From positions 1 to 64,000 of the forward strand of contig NZ_JAMQAW010000017.1 of the NCBI RefSeq assembly GCF_023701525.1: 64,000 nucleotides of DNA, in the 5' to 3' direction. Both the position numbers and the translations under genes were made by a program. The number at the start of each line of letters is the position of its first letter. Position 1 is the stretch's first letter. Origin of the DNA: Streptomyces albipurpureus. Lineage in GTDB: Bacteria; Actinomycetota; Actinomycetes; Streptomycetales; Streptomycetaceae. The notes beneath the pieces were generated by a model. That model made no database searches and was not told the origin of the DNA. It saw only the letters and a program-made list of their open reading frames with translations. This document shows, in pieces, positions 35,232 through 43,556 of this stretch.

Positions 35232-36866
35232 ATGCGCAGTGGAGTGAAGGTCGCCGTGATCGGCGGTGCGTTCGTGCTAGTGGCCACGGGGGTGGGATAC
35301 GGCGGCTACACCGTGCTGTTCGACGGGGAGGACGGTGAATCCACCTCAACCGCATCGGCCAAGCGCAAGACGGGACCCCCCGACGCCACCGAGATCGACG
35401 AGGCGTCCAAGGCCTTCCTCGCCGCCTGGGCCTCGGGTGATGCCGCGGCCGCGGCACAACTGACCAACAACCCGGTCGAAGCCCAGCCCCTGCTCGGTGA
35501 GTTCCGCTCGGCGGCCAAGGTGTCCAAGGCCGTGATCACCCCTCAGGCGCCGACCGGCGCCAGGGTGCCGTTCACGGTGCGGGCGACCGTGCGGCACGGG
35601 AAGGTGACCAAGCCCTGGTCCTACTCCTCCTACCTCCAGGTCGTCCGCGGGCTGACCACCGGGAAGCCCCTGGTCGAGTGGGCACCGACCCTGGTGCACC
35701 CCGCACTGACCAAGGGCAGGACATTGCGGACCGGACCGGTGACGGCCCCGCCGGTGACTGCGGTGGACCACCAGGGACGCGAACTCATCCGGGAGAAGTT
35801 CCCCTCGCTGGGGCCGATGCTGGACGCCCTGCGAAAGAAGTACGGCAAACTCGCGGGCGGCACCCCGGGCGTTGAGTTGGTCATCACCTCCACTGACCCC
35901 AACGCGGCCGATCAGACCCTGCTGGCCCTGAGCAAGGGCACCCCGGGCAAGCTCCGCACCGCGCTGGACGCGGATGTGCAGGCAGCGGCCGAAGCGGCGG
36001 TCAAACAACACGGTTCGGCGGCGCTGGTGGCGATCAAACCCAGTACGGGAGAGATCCGGGCGGTCGCCAACAGCCCCGCCGGCGGCTACAACACGGCGAT
36101 GCTGGGCGCCCAGGCGCCCGGCTCCACGATGAAGATCGTCACCGCCGCGATGATGCTGGACAAGGGCATCGTCGAAGGCCCGGGCTCCAAGGTGGAGTGC
36201 CCCTCGACCGTGCAGTGGATGGGCCGGACGTTTGAGAACCTCGAAGGCTTCTCCCTCACCGACAGCACCTTCAAGGACAGCTTCCTGCGCTCCTGCAACA
36301 CCACCTTCATCAAGGCGGTGAAGCCGCTCGACGAGCGCGATGAGTCCGGTACGGCGCTGGGTGCGACCGCTCGCAAGTACTTCGGCATCGGGCTGGAGTG
36401 GAAGACGGGCGTGGCCAGCTTCGACGGCAAGGTGCCCGAGTCGACGGGCACCGAGACGGCCGCCTCGTACATCGGGCAGGGCAGGATCACCATGAACGCC
36501 CTCACCATGGCTTCGGTGTCCGCCACCGTGCAGAACGGCGGCTTCCGCCAGCCCGTCCTGGTCCCTGCCTCGCTCGACGACCGGCAACTGGCCACCGCCC
36601 AGCGGATGCCCGGCGGCATGTCGAGCGCCCTACGGGAGATGATGGCGGCCACCGCGCAGCACGGCACCGGCCAGGCCTCGATGGCGTCGGTGCCGGGGAG
36701 CAAGGGCGCGAAGACCGGTTCGGCGGAAGTGGACGGACAGGGCAAGTCCAACAGCTGGTTCACCGCGTACGCCGGCGATCTGGCCGTCGCGGCGGTGGTC
36801 CAGTCAGGTGGCCGGGGCGGGGAAGCGGCGGGCCCGGCAGTGGCCCGGGTACTGAACGCACGCTGA
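35232..36866 (+). CDS. Class B penicillin-binding protein (transpeptidase with NTF2-like domain)
   Basis: Peptidoglycan DD-transpeptidase anchored by one N-terminal transmembrane helix (about residues 7-30). The 544-residue protein has an NTF2-like N-terminal domain (about 52-160, MecA_N type), a linker/dimerisation region, and a C-terminal transpeptidase domain. All three active-site motifs are present: S298-T-M-K, S354-C-N and K494-T-G. Class B proteins of this form act in septation or elongation. The ATG at 35232 has GGAGG about 11 bases upstream, slightly long. Frame stays open upstream to 35022, but that region is the divergent promoter. Likely regulated through the leader palindrome. 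Confidence 0.93.
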   Translation: MRSGVKVAVIGGAFVLVATGVGYGGYTVLFDGEDGESTSTASAKRKTGPPDATEIDEASKAFLAAWASGDAAAAAQLTNNPVEAQPLLGEFRSAAKVSKAVITPQAPTGARVPFTVRATVRHGKVTKPWSYSSYLQVVRGLTTGKPLVEWAPTLVHPALTKGRTLRTGPVTAPPVTAVDHQGRELIREKFPSLGPMLDALRKKYGKLAGGTPGVELVITSTDPNAADQTLLALSKGTPGKLRTALDADVQAAAEAAVKQHGSAALVAIKPSTGEIRAVANSPAGGYNTAMLGAQAPGSTMKIVTAAMMLDKGIVEGPGSKVECPSTVQWMGRTFENLEGFSLTDSTFKDSFLRSCNTTFIKAVKPLDERDESGTALGATARKYFGIGLEWKTGVASFDGKVPESTGTETAASYIGQGRITMNALTMASVSATVQNGGFRQPVLVPASLDDRQLATAQRMPGGMSSALREMMAATAQHGTGQASMASVPGSKGAKTGSAEVDGQGKSNSWFTAYAGDLAVAAVVQSGGRGGEAAGPAVARVLNAR

Positions 36867-36941
36867 CCCGCCATCACCCCGTGATACCAGGCGCCGTCGG
36901 GGCTCTCCACCGGGAATTTCCTTCCCATACCCTGCGCGACT

Positions 36942-36957
36942 ACCGCTAACGTGCGGT
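36942..36957 (+). promoter_or_regulatory. Dyad and -10 box at YbaK gene start
   Basis: ACCGC-TAACGT-GCGGT is a 5-6-5 dyad whose centre, TAACGT (36947-36952), fits a -10 box placed 6 bases before the ATG. There is no ribosome binding site, so a leaderless transcript under repressor control is plausible. Confidence 0.45.
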
Positions 36958-36958
36958 T

Positions 36959-37447
36959 ATGACCTCTCCCCATACCGAAGCCCACCCCCGTTTCGCCGAG
37001 GCCCTGCGCACGCTGGGACTCGAAGTCGAGGTCCGCCGCTTCCCGGACGCCACCCGTACGGCGGCCCAGGCAGCGGCGGCGATCGGCTGCGGGGTGAGCG
37101 AGATCGTCAAGTCGCTGATCTTCGCGGCGGACGGACAGCCGGTGCTCGTCCTGATGGACGGCTCGTCCCGGGTGGATGTGGAGCGGGTACGCGAGGAGTT
37201 GGGCGCCCTCTCCGTGGGTCGCGCGGACGCCGATCTGGTCCGCGCGACCACGGGGTACGCCATCGGCGGCGTACCTCCGTTCGGCCACGCCACCGAGACC
37301 CGGGTGCTGGCCGATCGCGCCCTGCTCAACCACGATGTGGTCTGGGCGGCGGCGGGGACCCCGCACACCGTGTTCGCCATGGACCCCAAGGCCCTGATCG
37401 CCCACGCGGGCGGCGCACTGGTGGACGTACGCGAGCACAGCGCATGA
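36959..37447 (+). CDS. YbaK/EbsC-type aminoacyl-tRNA deacylase
   Basis: A 162-residue stand-alone editing domain related to the INS domain of prolyl-tRNA synthetase, which hydrolyses mischarged Cys- or Ala-tRNA(Pro). Family features are the conserved Lys in EIVKSLIF (about residue 46), VLVLMDGSSRVD, and the GGVPPFGH loop. The ATG lacks a Shine-Dalgarno site and lies 6 bases after TAACGT. Its stop overlaps the start of the EamA transporter gene by 4 bases (ATGA), so the two form an operon. Specific tRNA substrate cannot be assigned. Confidence 0.9.
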   Translation: MTSPHTEAHPRFAEALRTLGLEVEVRRFPDATRTAAQAAAAIGCGVSEIVKSLIFAADGQPVLVLMDGSSRVDVERVREELGALSVGRADADLVRATTGYAIGGVPPFGHATETRVLADRALLNHDVVWAAAGTPHTVFAMDPKALIAHAGGALVDVREHSA

Positions 37448-38295
37448 CACCTCTGGTGACCGCCGCGGTCCTCCTGGCGGCGATCACCCATGCCACCTGG
37501 AACGCCATGGCCCACGCGGTGAAGGATCGATTCGCCGCCTTCACCCTGCTCGTCGGCGGTTCGGCACTGGTCGGTGCGGTCATGGTCTGCTTCACCCCGC
37601 TGCCCCAGGCGGAAGCCTGGCCCTACCTCATCGCGTCGGCCCTGCTGCACCTCGGCTACCAGGCGTTGCTGTTCAAGTCCTTCAGCCTCGGTGACTTCGG
37701 CCAGATGTATCCCATCGCCCGCGGCACGGCACCCCTGGTGGTGTTCCTCCTCGCCGCCGCCTTCCTGGACGAGCAGCTGTCCGGCTGGCAACTGGCGGGC
37801 ATGGTCACGGCGACGGCCGGCCTGCTGGGCATCGCGCTGTGGGGCATCAAGGGCTCCACCACCCGACCCGACTGGCCCGCCCTACTGGCCGCACTGGCGA
37901 CCGGCCTGTCCATCGCGGCCTACACCGTGGTGGACGGCGCCGGAGTCCGGGCCTCGGGATCGACGCTCAGCTACATCGCCTGGCTGACCCTGCTCCAGGG
38001 CGCCCTGATCCCGTTCTACGCCTTCGCCGCCCACGGCCGACAGCTCCTGCCCCGACTGCGCCCCTACGCGGCCCGCGGCCTCCTCGGCGCGGTCCTGTCG
38101 ATGATCGCGTACGCCCTGGTCCTGTGGGCCCAGACAAGAGCCCCGCTGGCGACGGTCGCGGCCCTACGGGAGTCCTCGATCATCGCGGGCGCGGCGATAG
38201 GGGCACTGTTCTTCAAGGAGCGCTTCGGTGGGCCACGACTGGTGGCGGCGGGGCTGATGGTGGTGGGGATCGGGTTGATGCTGCGGGCGGGGTGA
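37444..38295 (+). CDS. EamA/DMT-superfamily transporter
   Basis: A 283-residue integral membrane protein with ten hydrophobic helices arranged as two five-helix EamA repeats, the usual length for drug/metabolite exporters. Typical elements are THATWNAMAH in the first helix, YPIARGTAPLVV, and the final IAGAAIGALFFKERFG. The ATG overlaps the YbaK stop. Substrate is unknown; amino acids or metabolites are likely from the family. The gene ends at 38295 where the accessory segment begins. Confidence 0.9.
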   Translation: MTPLVTAAVLLAAITHATWNAMAHAVKDRFAAFTLLVGGSALVGAVMVCFTPLPQAEAWPYLIASALLHLGYQALLFKSFSLGDFGQMYPIARGTAPLVVFLLAAAFLDEQLSGWQLAGMVTATAGLLGIALWGIKGSTTRPDWPALLAALATGLSIAAYTVVDGAGVRASGSTLSYIAWLTLLQGALIPFYAFAAHGRQLLPRLRPYAARGLLGAVLSMIAYALVLWAQTRAPLATVAALRESSIIAGAAIGALFFKERFGGPRLVAAGLMVVGIGLMLRAG

Positions 38296-38344
38296 GGGGT
38301 GGTTGGCGCCGCGGAGCCCCAGGGGCTGTTCCGGTAAGTCGTCG

Positions 38345-38683
38345 GCCTACACAGCAACAACGCCTGCATGGGTCGGAGATCCAGCGGCTGAGAAGTACGC
38401 GCGGGAAGTCATCGCGCGACTCACCCCCGCTGAGGACATTGAAAAATGGCCACGTCGGGTCGCCTCCGCAAATATCGATCTGGCATTGGCCTTGCTCGGT
38501 GGTGACCGGCTGGATGAGGCGTGCAACTCAGCACAGCGGGCCATATTGTCCGGCCGTATCGTCCCATCAAATCACTGGCGTGCACTGGAAGTCGTCAAGG
38601 CCGTTGAGGCCCGGAAACTCCCGGAAGCCCCAGACCTTCGTGAGGTATACCAAGGGCTGAAGGCCTTCGAGACCAAGGCCTAG
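38345..38683 (+). pseudogene. C-terminal remnant of XRE-family regulator
   Basis: The 112 residues read here (DPAAEKYAREVIARL, RRVASANIDLALALL, GRIVPSNHWRALEVV) match the C-terminal TPR-like tail of Streptomyces XRE/helix-turn-helix regulators, which are usually about 280-400 residues. The DNA-binding half is missing, and the frame reaches back only to 38303 without a ribosome binding site. GC content is lower than the surroundings. I read it as a truncated, probably horizontally acquired gene; a short functional ORF from 38303 is less likely. Confidence 0.7.
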
Positions 38684-38792
38684 ATACGCACTGCAAGAAC
38701 GTATCCGACCCCATACTGATGCTTCACGCCGATGATTGGGTAGGGCTGGTCGCACTCGCCCCGGTCCAGCGAGCAGTAGGACCGCACACACA

Positions 38793-38830
38793 ACAGCCCC
38801 GCTTCCCCTGACCCGAGGAAGCGGGGCTGT
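38793..38830 (-). terminator. Terminator after frameshifted gene
   Basis: A perfect 14-bp stem (38793-38806 with 38817-38830), 10-nt loop, directly downstream of the gene ending at 38840. Confidence 0.88.
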
Positions 38831-38839
38831 CTGCTGGCG

Positions 38840-39167
38840 TCACGACGACGAAGGAGCCGCCTCCACCGGGGGCGGCGCGGGGACCACGGCCGGAGTCGCC
38901 ATGCCGTTCTCATCCAGAGCGATCCAGTCCAGTTCCACACTGCGAACCAAGACCCCTGGGAAATCCTCGAAGAGGTTCAACGCCTCCGCGATCGCCTCAG
39001 TCAGGGTTTCAGCCTCGAAGAGGCAACTGAACCTCGTGTGTCCCGGATTCTCCACACGGCTGATGCGCCCGTCGCAAAAGCGATCGAGCCCGTCAAGCGT
39101 GTCTGCCCTGCTCCGGTGTCAGCTTCTTCTGGAGGTGCAGGGTGAAGTACCAATCACGCGTGCCCAC
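38840..39167 (-). pseudogene. Small alpha/beta protein gene broken by +1 frameshift
   Basis: A GTG at 39167 (AGAGG 4 bases upstream) opens MGTRDWYFTLHLQKKLTPEQ. After that codon the frame hits TGA at 39095. Dropping one G from the GGG run at 39106-39108 restores ADTLDGLDRFCDGRIS and continues through TRFSCLFEAETLTEAIAEA to the stop at 38840, giving about 108 residues. The product resembles small Streptomyces proteins of the FTL-and-LTEAI pattern that often accompany a small partner gene, as here. Function is unknown. A sequencing error in the G-run could also explain the break. Confidence 0.65.
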
Positions 39168-39369
39168 TGTGCCTCTTGATGAAGGAGTCAATCTTCTTCG
39201 CCTCTGTTCCTGCGTTCTGAGGGGTGCAGAACACCACGTGAGCATCGTTGCAGGGACAGCACACCACCCATCCCCACCGATGGCGGTTCCTGTCGCGGGT
39301 CACCTTGAGATTGCTGGGGGCGCATGCCCCGCCCTGCTGGCAGGAGCCGCGTGAAGCCTCTTGAAACAC
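39154..39369 (-). CDS. Small Cys-containing protein, partner of frameshifted gene
   Basis: Up to 71 residues, with the C-terminal part GWVVCCPCNDAHVVFCTP and IDSFIKRHSGHA most convincing; this fits a compact beta-hairpin plus helix protein. It overlaps the start of the downstream gene by 14 bases, so the two are coupled. The layout (short basic protein followed by a roughly 110-residue protein) recalls HicA/HicB-like pairs, but the residues do not prove it. The GTG at 39369 is the outermost start and overlaps the divergent NTF2-like gene; the true start may be further in, for example the GTG giving TRDRNRHRWG. Confidence 0.5.
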   Translation of the reverse strand: MFQEASRGSCQQGGACAPSNLKVTRDRNRHRWGWVVCCPCNDAHVVFCTPQNAGTEAKKIDSFIKRHSGHA

Positions 39370-39761
39370 AGTCTCCCGAGCAGTTCATCGCCGATTTCCT
39401 CACCACTTTCACCGAGGCCGTGGTTCAGGGTGCGCAGGAGCCCGTGGATGTGATGTCCAGGTACCACACCCGCGATGTCGTCCAGTACGCCGACGGGGTG
39501 CGGCTCGACTGGGACCGGCTGCTCGCACATCTCCGGCCGGTTCGAAGGAACGTGGTCGAGTTCCGCTTCGAGGTGCACGAAGCGATCGCGGACGGCACCC
39601 GGATCGCGGCCCGTTTCACGATTCACGCCCGGATGCGCAAGAGCGGCCCTGTCTCGACACAGGTGCACCTCTTCGCCGAGTTCACCGAGGACGGCCTGAT
39701 GCGACGGTCCGAACAACTCACACGCACACTGCCATCCGCCGAAGTCCCCGCATCGCGGTAG
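39351..39761 (+). CDS. NTF2-like (SnoaL-type) protein
   Basis: A 136-residue protein that fits the nuclear-transport-factor-2 fold: an N-terminal helix pair (QFIADFLTTFTEAVV), a central strand with YHTRDVVQYADG, and alternating beta strands ending HLFAEFTEDGLMRRSEQL. Members are ligand-binding proteins or isomerases/hydrolases. The GTG at 39351 has AGGAG 4-5 bases upstream; an in-frame ATG at 39324 has none. It is divergent from the small-protein pair and isolated on its strand. Confidence 0.75.
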   Translation: MKPLETQSPEQFIADFLTTFTEAVVQGAQEPVDVMSRYHTRDVVQYADGVRLDWDRLLAHLRPVRRNVVEFRFEVHEAIADGTRIAARFTIHARMRKSGPVSTQVHLFAEFTEDGLMRRSEQLTRTLPSAEVPASR

Positions 39762-39892
39762 TCCAGACCGACAACCGGCCCGGAGAAGGCAGGTTGCTCC
39801 CGCGGGGGTGCTGTCACCAGGGGCGCTCCGGCCGGATCTGGGGCGATTGCGGCCGACGGAGCGCCTCCGTGCGGCCGCATCCGTCCGATCCG

Positions 39893-40693
39893 CTACCCGA
39901 CTTCGGCCGCCTCTGCCTCTGCCTCCAGAATCGCCCTGTTGAACGTGGTGTTCACCGCCAGCACTCCCCCGTCCACCCGCAGCGTCGTCCCCGTGATCCA
40001 CGATGCGTCCCGGGAGGCCAGGAACGCCACCGCGGAGGCGACATCCTCCGGCTCGCCCACCCTGCCCAGGGGGTAGATGTCCGCGAGTGCCGCGATGACC
40101 TTCTCGCGGCCCTCCCAGTTGCGGGTGCGGATGGTGCCCGGGTTGATCTGGTTGACGCGGACGCCCTGGGGGCCCGCCTCACCGGCCAGGGTGCGGGTGA
40201 GCGAGGCCAGGCCGGCCTTGGCGGCGCTGTAGGCGTGGCCGCCGAAGGATTGTTCGGCGTTGATAGAGCCGATGTTGACGATCGCTCCACGCCCCGACGC
40301 GGCCAGGCTCGGCAGTGCGGCCCGAGCGCAGCGGAACGCACCGGTCAGGGTGATGTCGAGGTCGCGGTTCCAGTCCTCGTCGGACAAGCGGTCCACTCCC
40401 AGGTCGTGCGAGGCCGCGAAGGCGTTGTTGACCAACACGTCCAGGGTGCCGAAGCGTTCGACGGCGGATGCCACCGCCGCTTCCACCTGGGCGCGGTCGC
40501 CCACATCGCAGCGCTGGTACTCCGCGCCGGGAATCCGCTCCGCGGTCTGCCTCGCCGCTTCCTCGTCCAGATCCGCGATCAGTACCCGCGCGCCTTCCGA
40601 CGCGAACCGGCGCACGGTGGCCTCGCCGATGCCTCGGGCCCCGCCCGTGATCAGTACGCCATACCCCTCGAAACGTTTCAGCGCAGTGTTCAT
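39893..40693 (-). CDS. Short-chain dehydrogenase/reductase
   Basis: A 266-residue classical SDR: cofactor motif TGGARGIG at about residue 16, acidic ADLDEEA after strand 2 favouring NAD, VNNAF in place of the usual NNAG, catalytic Ser in NIGSINAE and the Tyr-x3-Lys pair in HAYSAAKAG. The ATG overlaps the serine hydrolase stop (ATGA), so the two form an operon in which the hydrolase is first. Substrate is unknown. A long open frame extends upstream but belongs to the hydrolase gene's other frame. Confidence 0.9.
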   Translation of the reverse strand: MNTALKRFEGYGVLITGGARGIGEATVRRFASEGARVLIADLDEEAARQTAERIPGAEYQRCDVGDRAQVEAAVASAVERFGTLDVLVNNAFAASHDLGVDRLSDEDWNRDLDITLTGAFRCARAALPSLAASGRGAIVNIGSINAEQSFGGHAYSAAKAGLASLTRTLAGEAGPQGVRVNQINPGTIRTRNWEGREKVIAALADIYPLGRVGEPEDVASAVAFLASRDASWITGTTLRVDGGVLAVNTTFNRAILEAEAEAAEVG

Positions 40694-41853
40694 AGCACCG
40701 AACGTACCGCTCTGATCAGCGCTTGAGCACGCGGGTCCGCGGTAACTCCCTTGCGTAGTCCGTTGGTCACATAGCCGAAGGCGATGCCCGACGCCGGGTC
40801 GGCGAAGCCCAGTGAGCCGCCGCGTCCGGGATGGCCGAAGGAAGCAGGGCCCAGAAGTGGGGCCGCCGCGCCGTGGAGCATAAAGCCGAGGCTGAGCCGG
40901 GTGGGCACGATCAGGACTCGGTCCGGACCGGCCGATTCCTCGGTACGGGCGAGAGTCAGGGTGGCCGGCGCGAACAGCCTTCGGCCGCCGTCGACTTCGC
41001 CGATGGTCGCCGCGTAGAAGCGGGCGAGCGCGCGGGCCGTGGAGATACCGCCCGATGCGGGCAGTTCGGCGGCCCGATAGTCGGGATCGTTCTCGTCGGG
41101 GAGGGGGTGGATCGCACCGAAGGCACGGCGGGTGAGGGAGTCCGGGTCTCGGTAGGCCTCGGACACCGAGCGCTTGGGGCGCAGATTGAGCCCGCCACCG
41201 GCGGCGGCAGGCGGTTCGGGTACGGGGCCGATGCGCCCGACCCGGTGGGCCTCCTCCGCCGGTAGCCCGATCCAGAAGTCCAGGTCGAGTGGGCGGGCGA
41301 TCTCCTCGGCGACCCAGCGGCCGATGGTGCGACCGGTGACGCGGCGGACCAGTTCGGCGATCAGCCAACTGAAGGTCTGGGGGTGGTAACCATGGTCGGT
41401 GCCCGGCTCCCACGCGGGTCGCTGTGCGGCCATCGCCGCAGGGCCGCTGATGCCGTCGATCGCCTCGGCCGGGGTGAGTGGGCGGTCGATCGCCGCCAGC
41501 CCGGCGCGGTGCGCGAGCAGATGCCGTACGAGCACCCTCTCCTTGCCGGCGGCCTTGAACTCCGGCCAGTAGGTGCCGACCGGCGCGTCCAGGTCGATCT
41601 GTCCTCGTTGATGCAGCAGCAGAACCACCGCGGCCGCGACGCCCTTGGTCACCGAGCGGACGGTTTGGGCGGTGTCCACCGCCCAGGGCTCGTCGCCGTC
41701 CACATCGCGGGTACCGGCCCAGAGGTCGACGACCTTGTGCCCGTCCCGGTAGACGGTGATGGCCGCCCCGCGCTCTCCGCGCTGCTCGAAGTTGCGTTGG
41801 AACGCATCCTCGACCGCCTGAAATCCCTCCGCCACCGTGCCCCGGACGTCCAC
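40690..41853 (-). CDS. Serine hydrolase of the beta-lactamase/EstB family
   Basis: A 387-residue class C beta-lactamase-like esterase. The catalytic S-x-x-K is SVTKG near residue 68; the second motif Tyr is in the GYHPQTFSWL stretch; the third motif region is FGHPGRGGSLGF. No signal peptide is visible, so it is probably cytoplasmic and an esterase or peptidase, not an antibiotic-resistance lactamase. GTG at 41853 has GGGAGA 9 bases upstream. Translation is coupled to the downstream SDR, suggesting a small ester/alcohol degradation pathway. Confidence 0.88.
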   Translation of the reverse strand: MDVRGTVAEGFQAVEDAFQRNFEQRGERGAAITVYRDGHKVVDLWAGTRDVDGDEPWAVDTAQTVRSVTKGVAAAVVLLLHQRGQIDLDAPVGTYWPEFKAAGKERVLVRHLLAHRAGLAAIDRPLTPAEAIDGISGPAAMAAQRPAWEPGTDHGYHPQTFSWLIAELVRRVTGRTIGRWVAEEIARPLDLDFWIGLPAEEAHRVGRIGPVPEPPAAAGGGLNLRPKRSVSEAYRDPDSLTRRAFGAIHPLPDENDPDYRAAELPASGGISTARALARFYAATIGEVDGGRRLFAPATLTLARTEESAGPDRVLIVPTRLSLGFMLHGAAAPLLGPASFGHPGRGGSLGFADPASGIAFGYVTNGLRKGVTADPRAQALIRAVRSVL

Positions 41854-42084
41854 TGTGCCCACTCTCCCGCGTCTGTTGATCTCCCACCATGGTGCAACGG
41901 CCGCGGGGGAACGCCGCTCGCGGGCTGGATCGAGACGGTGGCCGGGAGCCCGACCGCCTCGACCCGCGTTCGAGGTGGGAAAGCACGGGCCGACTCCGTG
42001 CAGGGGCGGCGGACGGGCCGCTCGCTGACGCGGATGCGCCAAAAATCGGTGGCGGACCGTGCCGACGCTCGTGACGATGCCCGC

Positions 42085-42696
42085 ATGGACTGGGGAGAGC
42101 ACAGCGAGGAACCGGCGGCGGATCGATGGACCCGGTCCACCGTCCACCGCGACATGTGGGTCGATCCGGACGACGACCCGCGCGAGTCCGTTGTCGAGGC
42201 TGTCGATGAACGCGGCTTCCTCCTCGACCACCTGCGTCACTACCGCCTCACCCTGGAGATGAAGTGCGCGGGCCTTGATGCCGAACAGATGGCCATGCGC
42301 TCCGTACCGCCGTCCACGATGTCCCTGCTCGGGCTGGTGCGGCACCTGACCGAGGAGGAACGACACTTTCGCCGGGTGATGGCCGGTGAGGACGCGCCGA
42401 AGCTGTACCGCACCGACGATGACCGCGACGGCGACTTCAACGGCGCGATCGCCGATCCGGCGGTCGTGGAGGATGCCTGGCGGCAGTGGCGGACAGAGGT
42501 GGAACTCACCGACCGGTATCTGTCCGGCGTCACCGACCTCGGCAGCCAGAACGCCGGGCTCTCCGATCTCGGTGCCGACCCCGGTGGCCATGAGCAGCTT
42601 CGCAACGTCCTGATGGCGCAGATCGCGGAGTACGCGCGGCACTGCGGCCACGCCGACCTGCTGCGGGAGCGTATCGACGGCCGAGTGGGCCAATGA
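42085..42696 (+). CDS. DinB-like (DUF664) protein
   Basis: A 203-residue four-helix-bundle protein. The core from residue 45 (GFLLDHLRHYRLTLEMKCAGLD) through GLVRHLTEEERHFRRV to the C-terminal HCGHADLLRE carries three spaced His residues that in this superfamily bind a metal and, in actinobacteria, often act in mycothiol-dependent reactions. Start ATG at 42085 has no strong ribosome binding site. It is divergent from the serine hydrolase operon. Exact reaction unknown. Confidence 0.85.
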   Translation: MDWGEHSEEPAADRWTRSTVHRDMWVDPDDDPRESVVEAVDERGFLLDHLRHYRLTLEMKCAGLDAEQMAMRSVPPSTMSLLGLVRHLTEEERHFRRVMAGEDAPKLYRTDDDRDGDFNGAIADPAVVEDAWRQWRTEVELTDRYLSGVTDLGSQNAGLSDLGADPGGHEQLRNVLMAQIAEYARHCGHADLLRERIDGRVGQ

Positions 42697-42885
42697 CCAC
42701 TACACCCTGAGACTCCGCGGTGGGTGCGCGGGCGGTGAAGGGCCCGGCGTTGGCGTTCGAGTGGGCCGGGTGGCGGGGGTCCGCGGCCCGGTCGGGTGAC
42801 CGCCGTGCCGGGCGGACGGCCGGTTGACTTTTCCGGTCGGGAACATGGGACAGCAGTCTCATCGCCGAGGGATGGCGGAGTCGTG

Positions 42886-43179
42886 GTGGAGGTTTCCGGG
42901 CCGCGAGCCCTGGTGCGGAAGGTGGGGGTGGTCAACCGGCCGCTGGTCGCCGTCGGGGCCATCTCGGGCCTGATCACCGTGGCCGCTCCGGTAGGGCTGG
43001 CCGTGGACCCGCGGGAGATCACCGGGCAGGCCCACCGCGCCCAGCCCCTCACCTCCCCGGACACCGCGACCGTCACCGCGCTGACCGCGCTGGCCATCGC
43101 CGCTGCCGCGGCCACCGCCGCCGTGTTCCTCCACGCCCGCACCACCCGGCACCCACCCATGCCCCGGCAGCCCGCCTGA
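42886..43179 (+). CDS. Small hypothetical membrane protein
   Basis: From the GTG at 42886 (GGAG 5 bases upstream) a 97-residue protein is encoded with two hydrophobic helices at about 15-35 and 62-82 separated by a polar loop. Third-position GC is very high across the whole frame, supporting a real gene. I do not recognise the family. The same frame is open from 42796, but its first part lacks codon bias. Confidence 0.5.
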   Translation: MEVSGPRALVRKVGVVNRPLVAVGAISGLITVAAPVGLAVDPREITGQAHRAQPLTSPDTATVTALTALAIAAAAATAAVFLHARTTRHPPMPRQPA

Positions 43180-43556
43180 GAAGTCCGCCTTCCGAAAGTG
43201 ATCCGTTTGCTCGTACTCGCCGGTGGAGATGGCTGGTGCCATCGGTGCGGGGGCTGGGACACGGTCGGCGAGGAAGTCGCTCGGGTGCGGGTCGTGCCGG
43301 TCGCGGCGCAGAGTGCGTTGGCGCGGTCCAGGGGTCGGGCGAGAGTGATCGAGGTGCTGGCCGGGACTTCCGCGCCAGCCGCCGAGCATCGACAACCAGC
43401 CTTACCTGAAGAGCACATATCAGGCGGGCGACCCCCGTGTCGTGGACCGGGCTCCGACGGCCGCGTTGCGAATTCGCCGTCTCGCTGCGCGCCCGTGTCC
43501 TTGTCCGCGATCCTGGGCTGACACCGAGGGTGCAGACGACCTGGAGGGCATGCCTC
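43180..43556. other. Non-coding or degraded region
   Basis: About 375 bp before the methyltransferase gene. Open frames on both strands lack consistent codon bias and recognisable domains, so it could be decayed coding sequence. No hairpin or insertion-sequence end was identified. Confidence 0.4.

Noticed and set aside
40690..41853. Beta-lactamase giving drug resistance
   Set aside because: SxxK family member, but no secretion signal; context with an SDR suggests an intracellular esterase.
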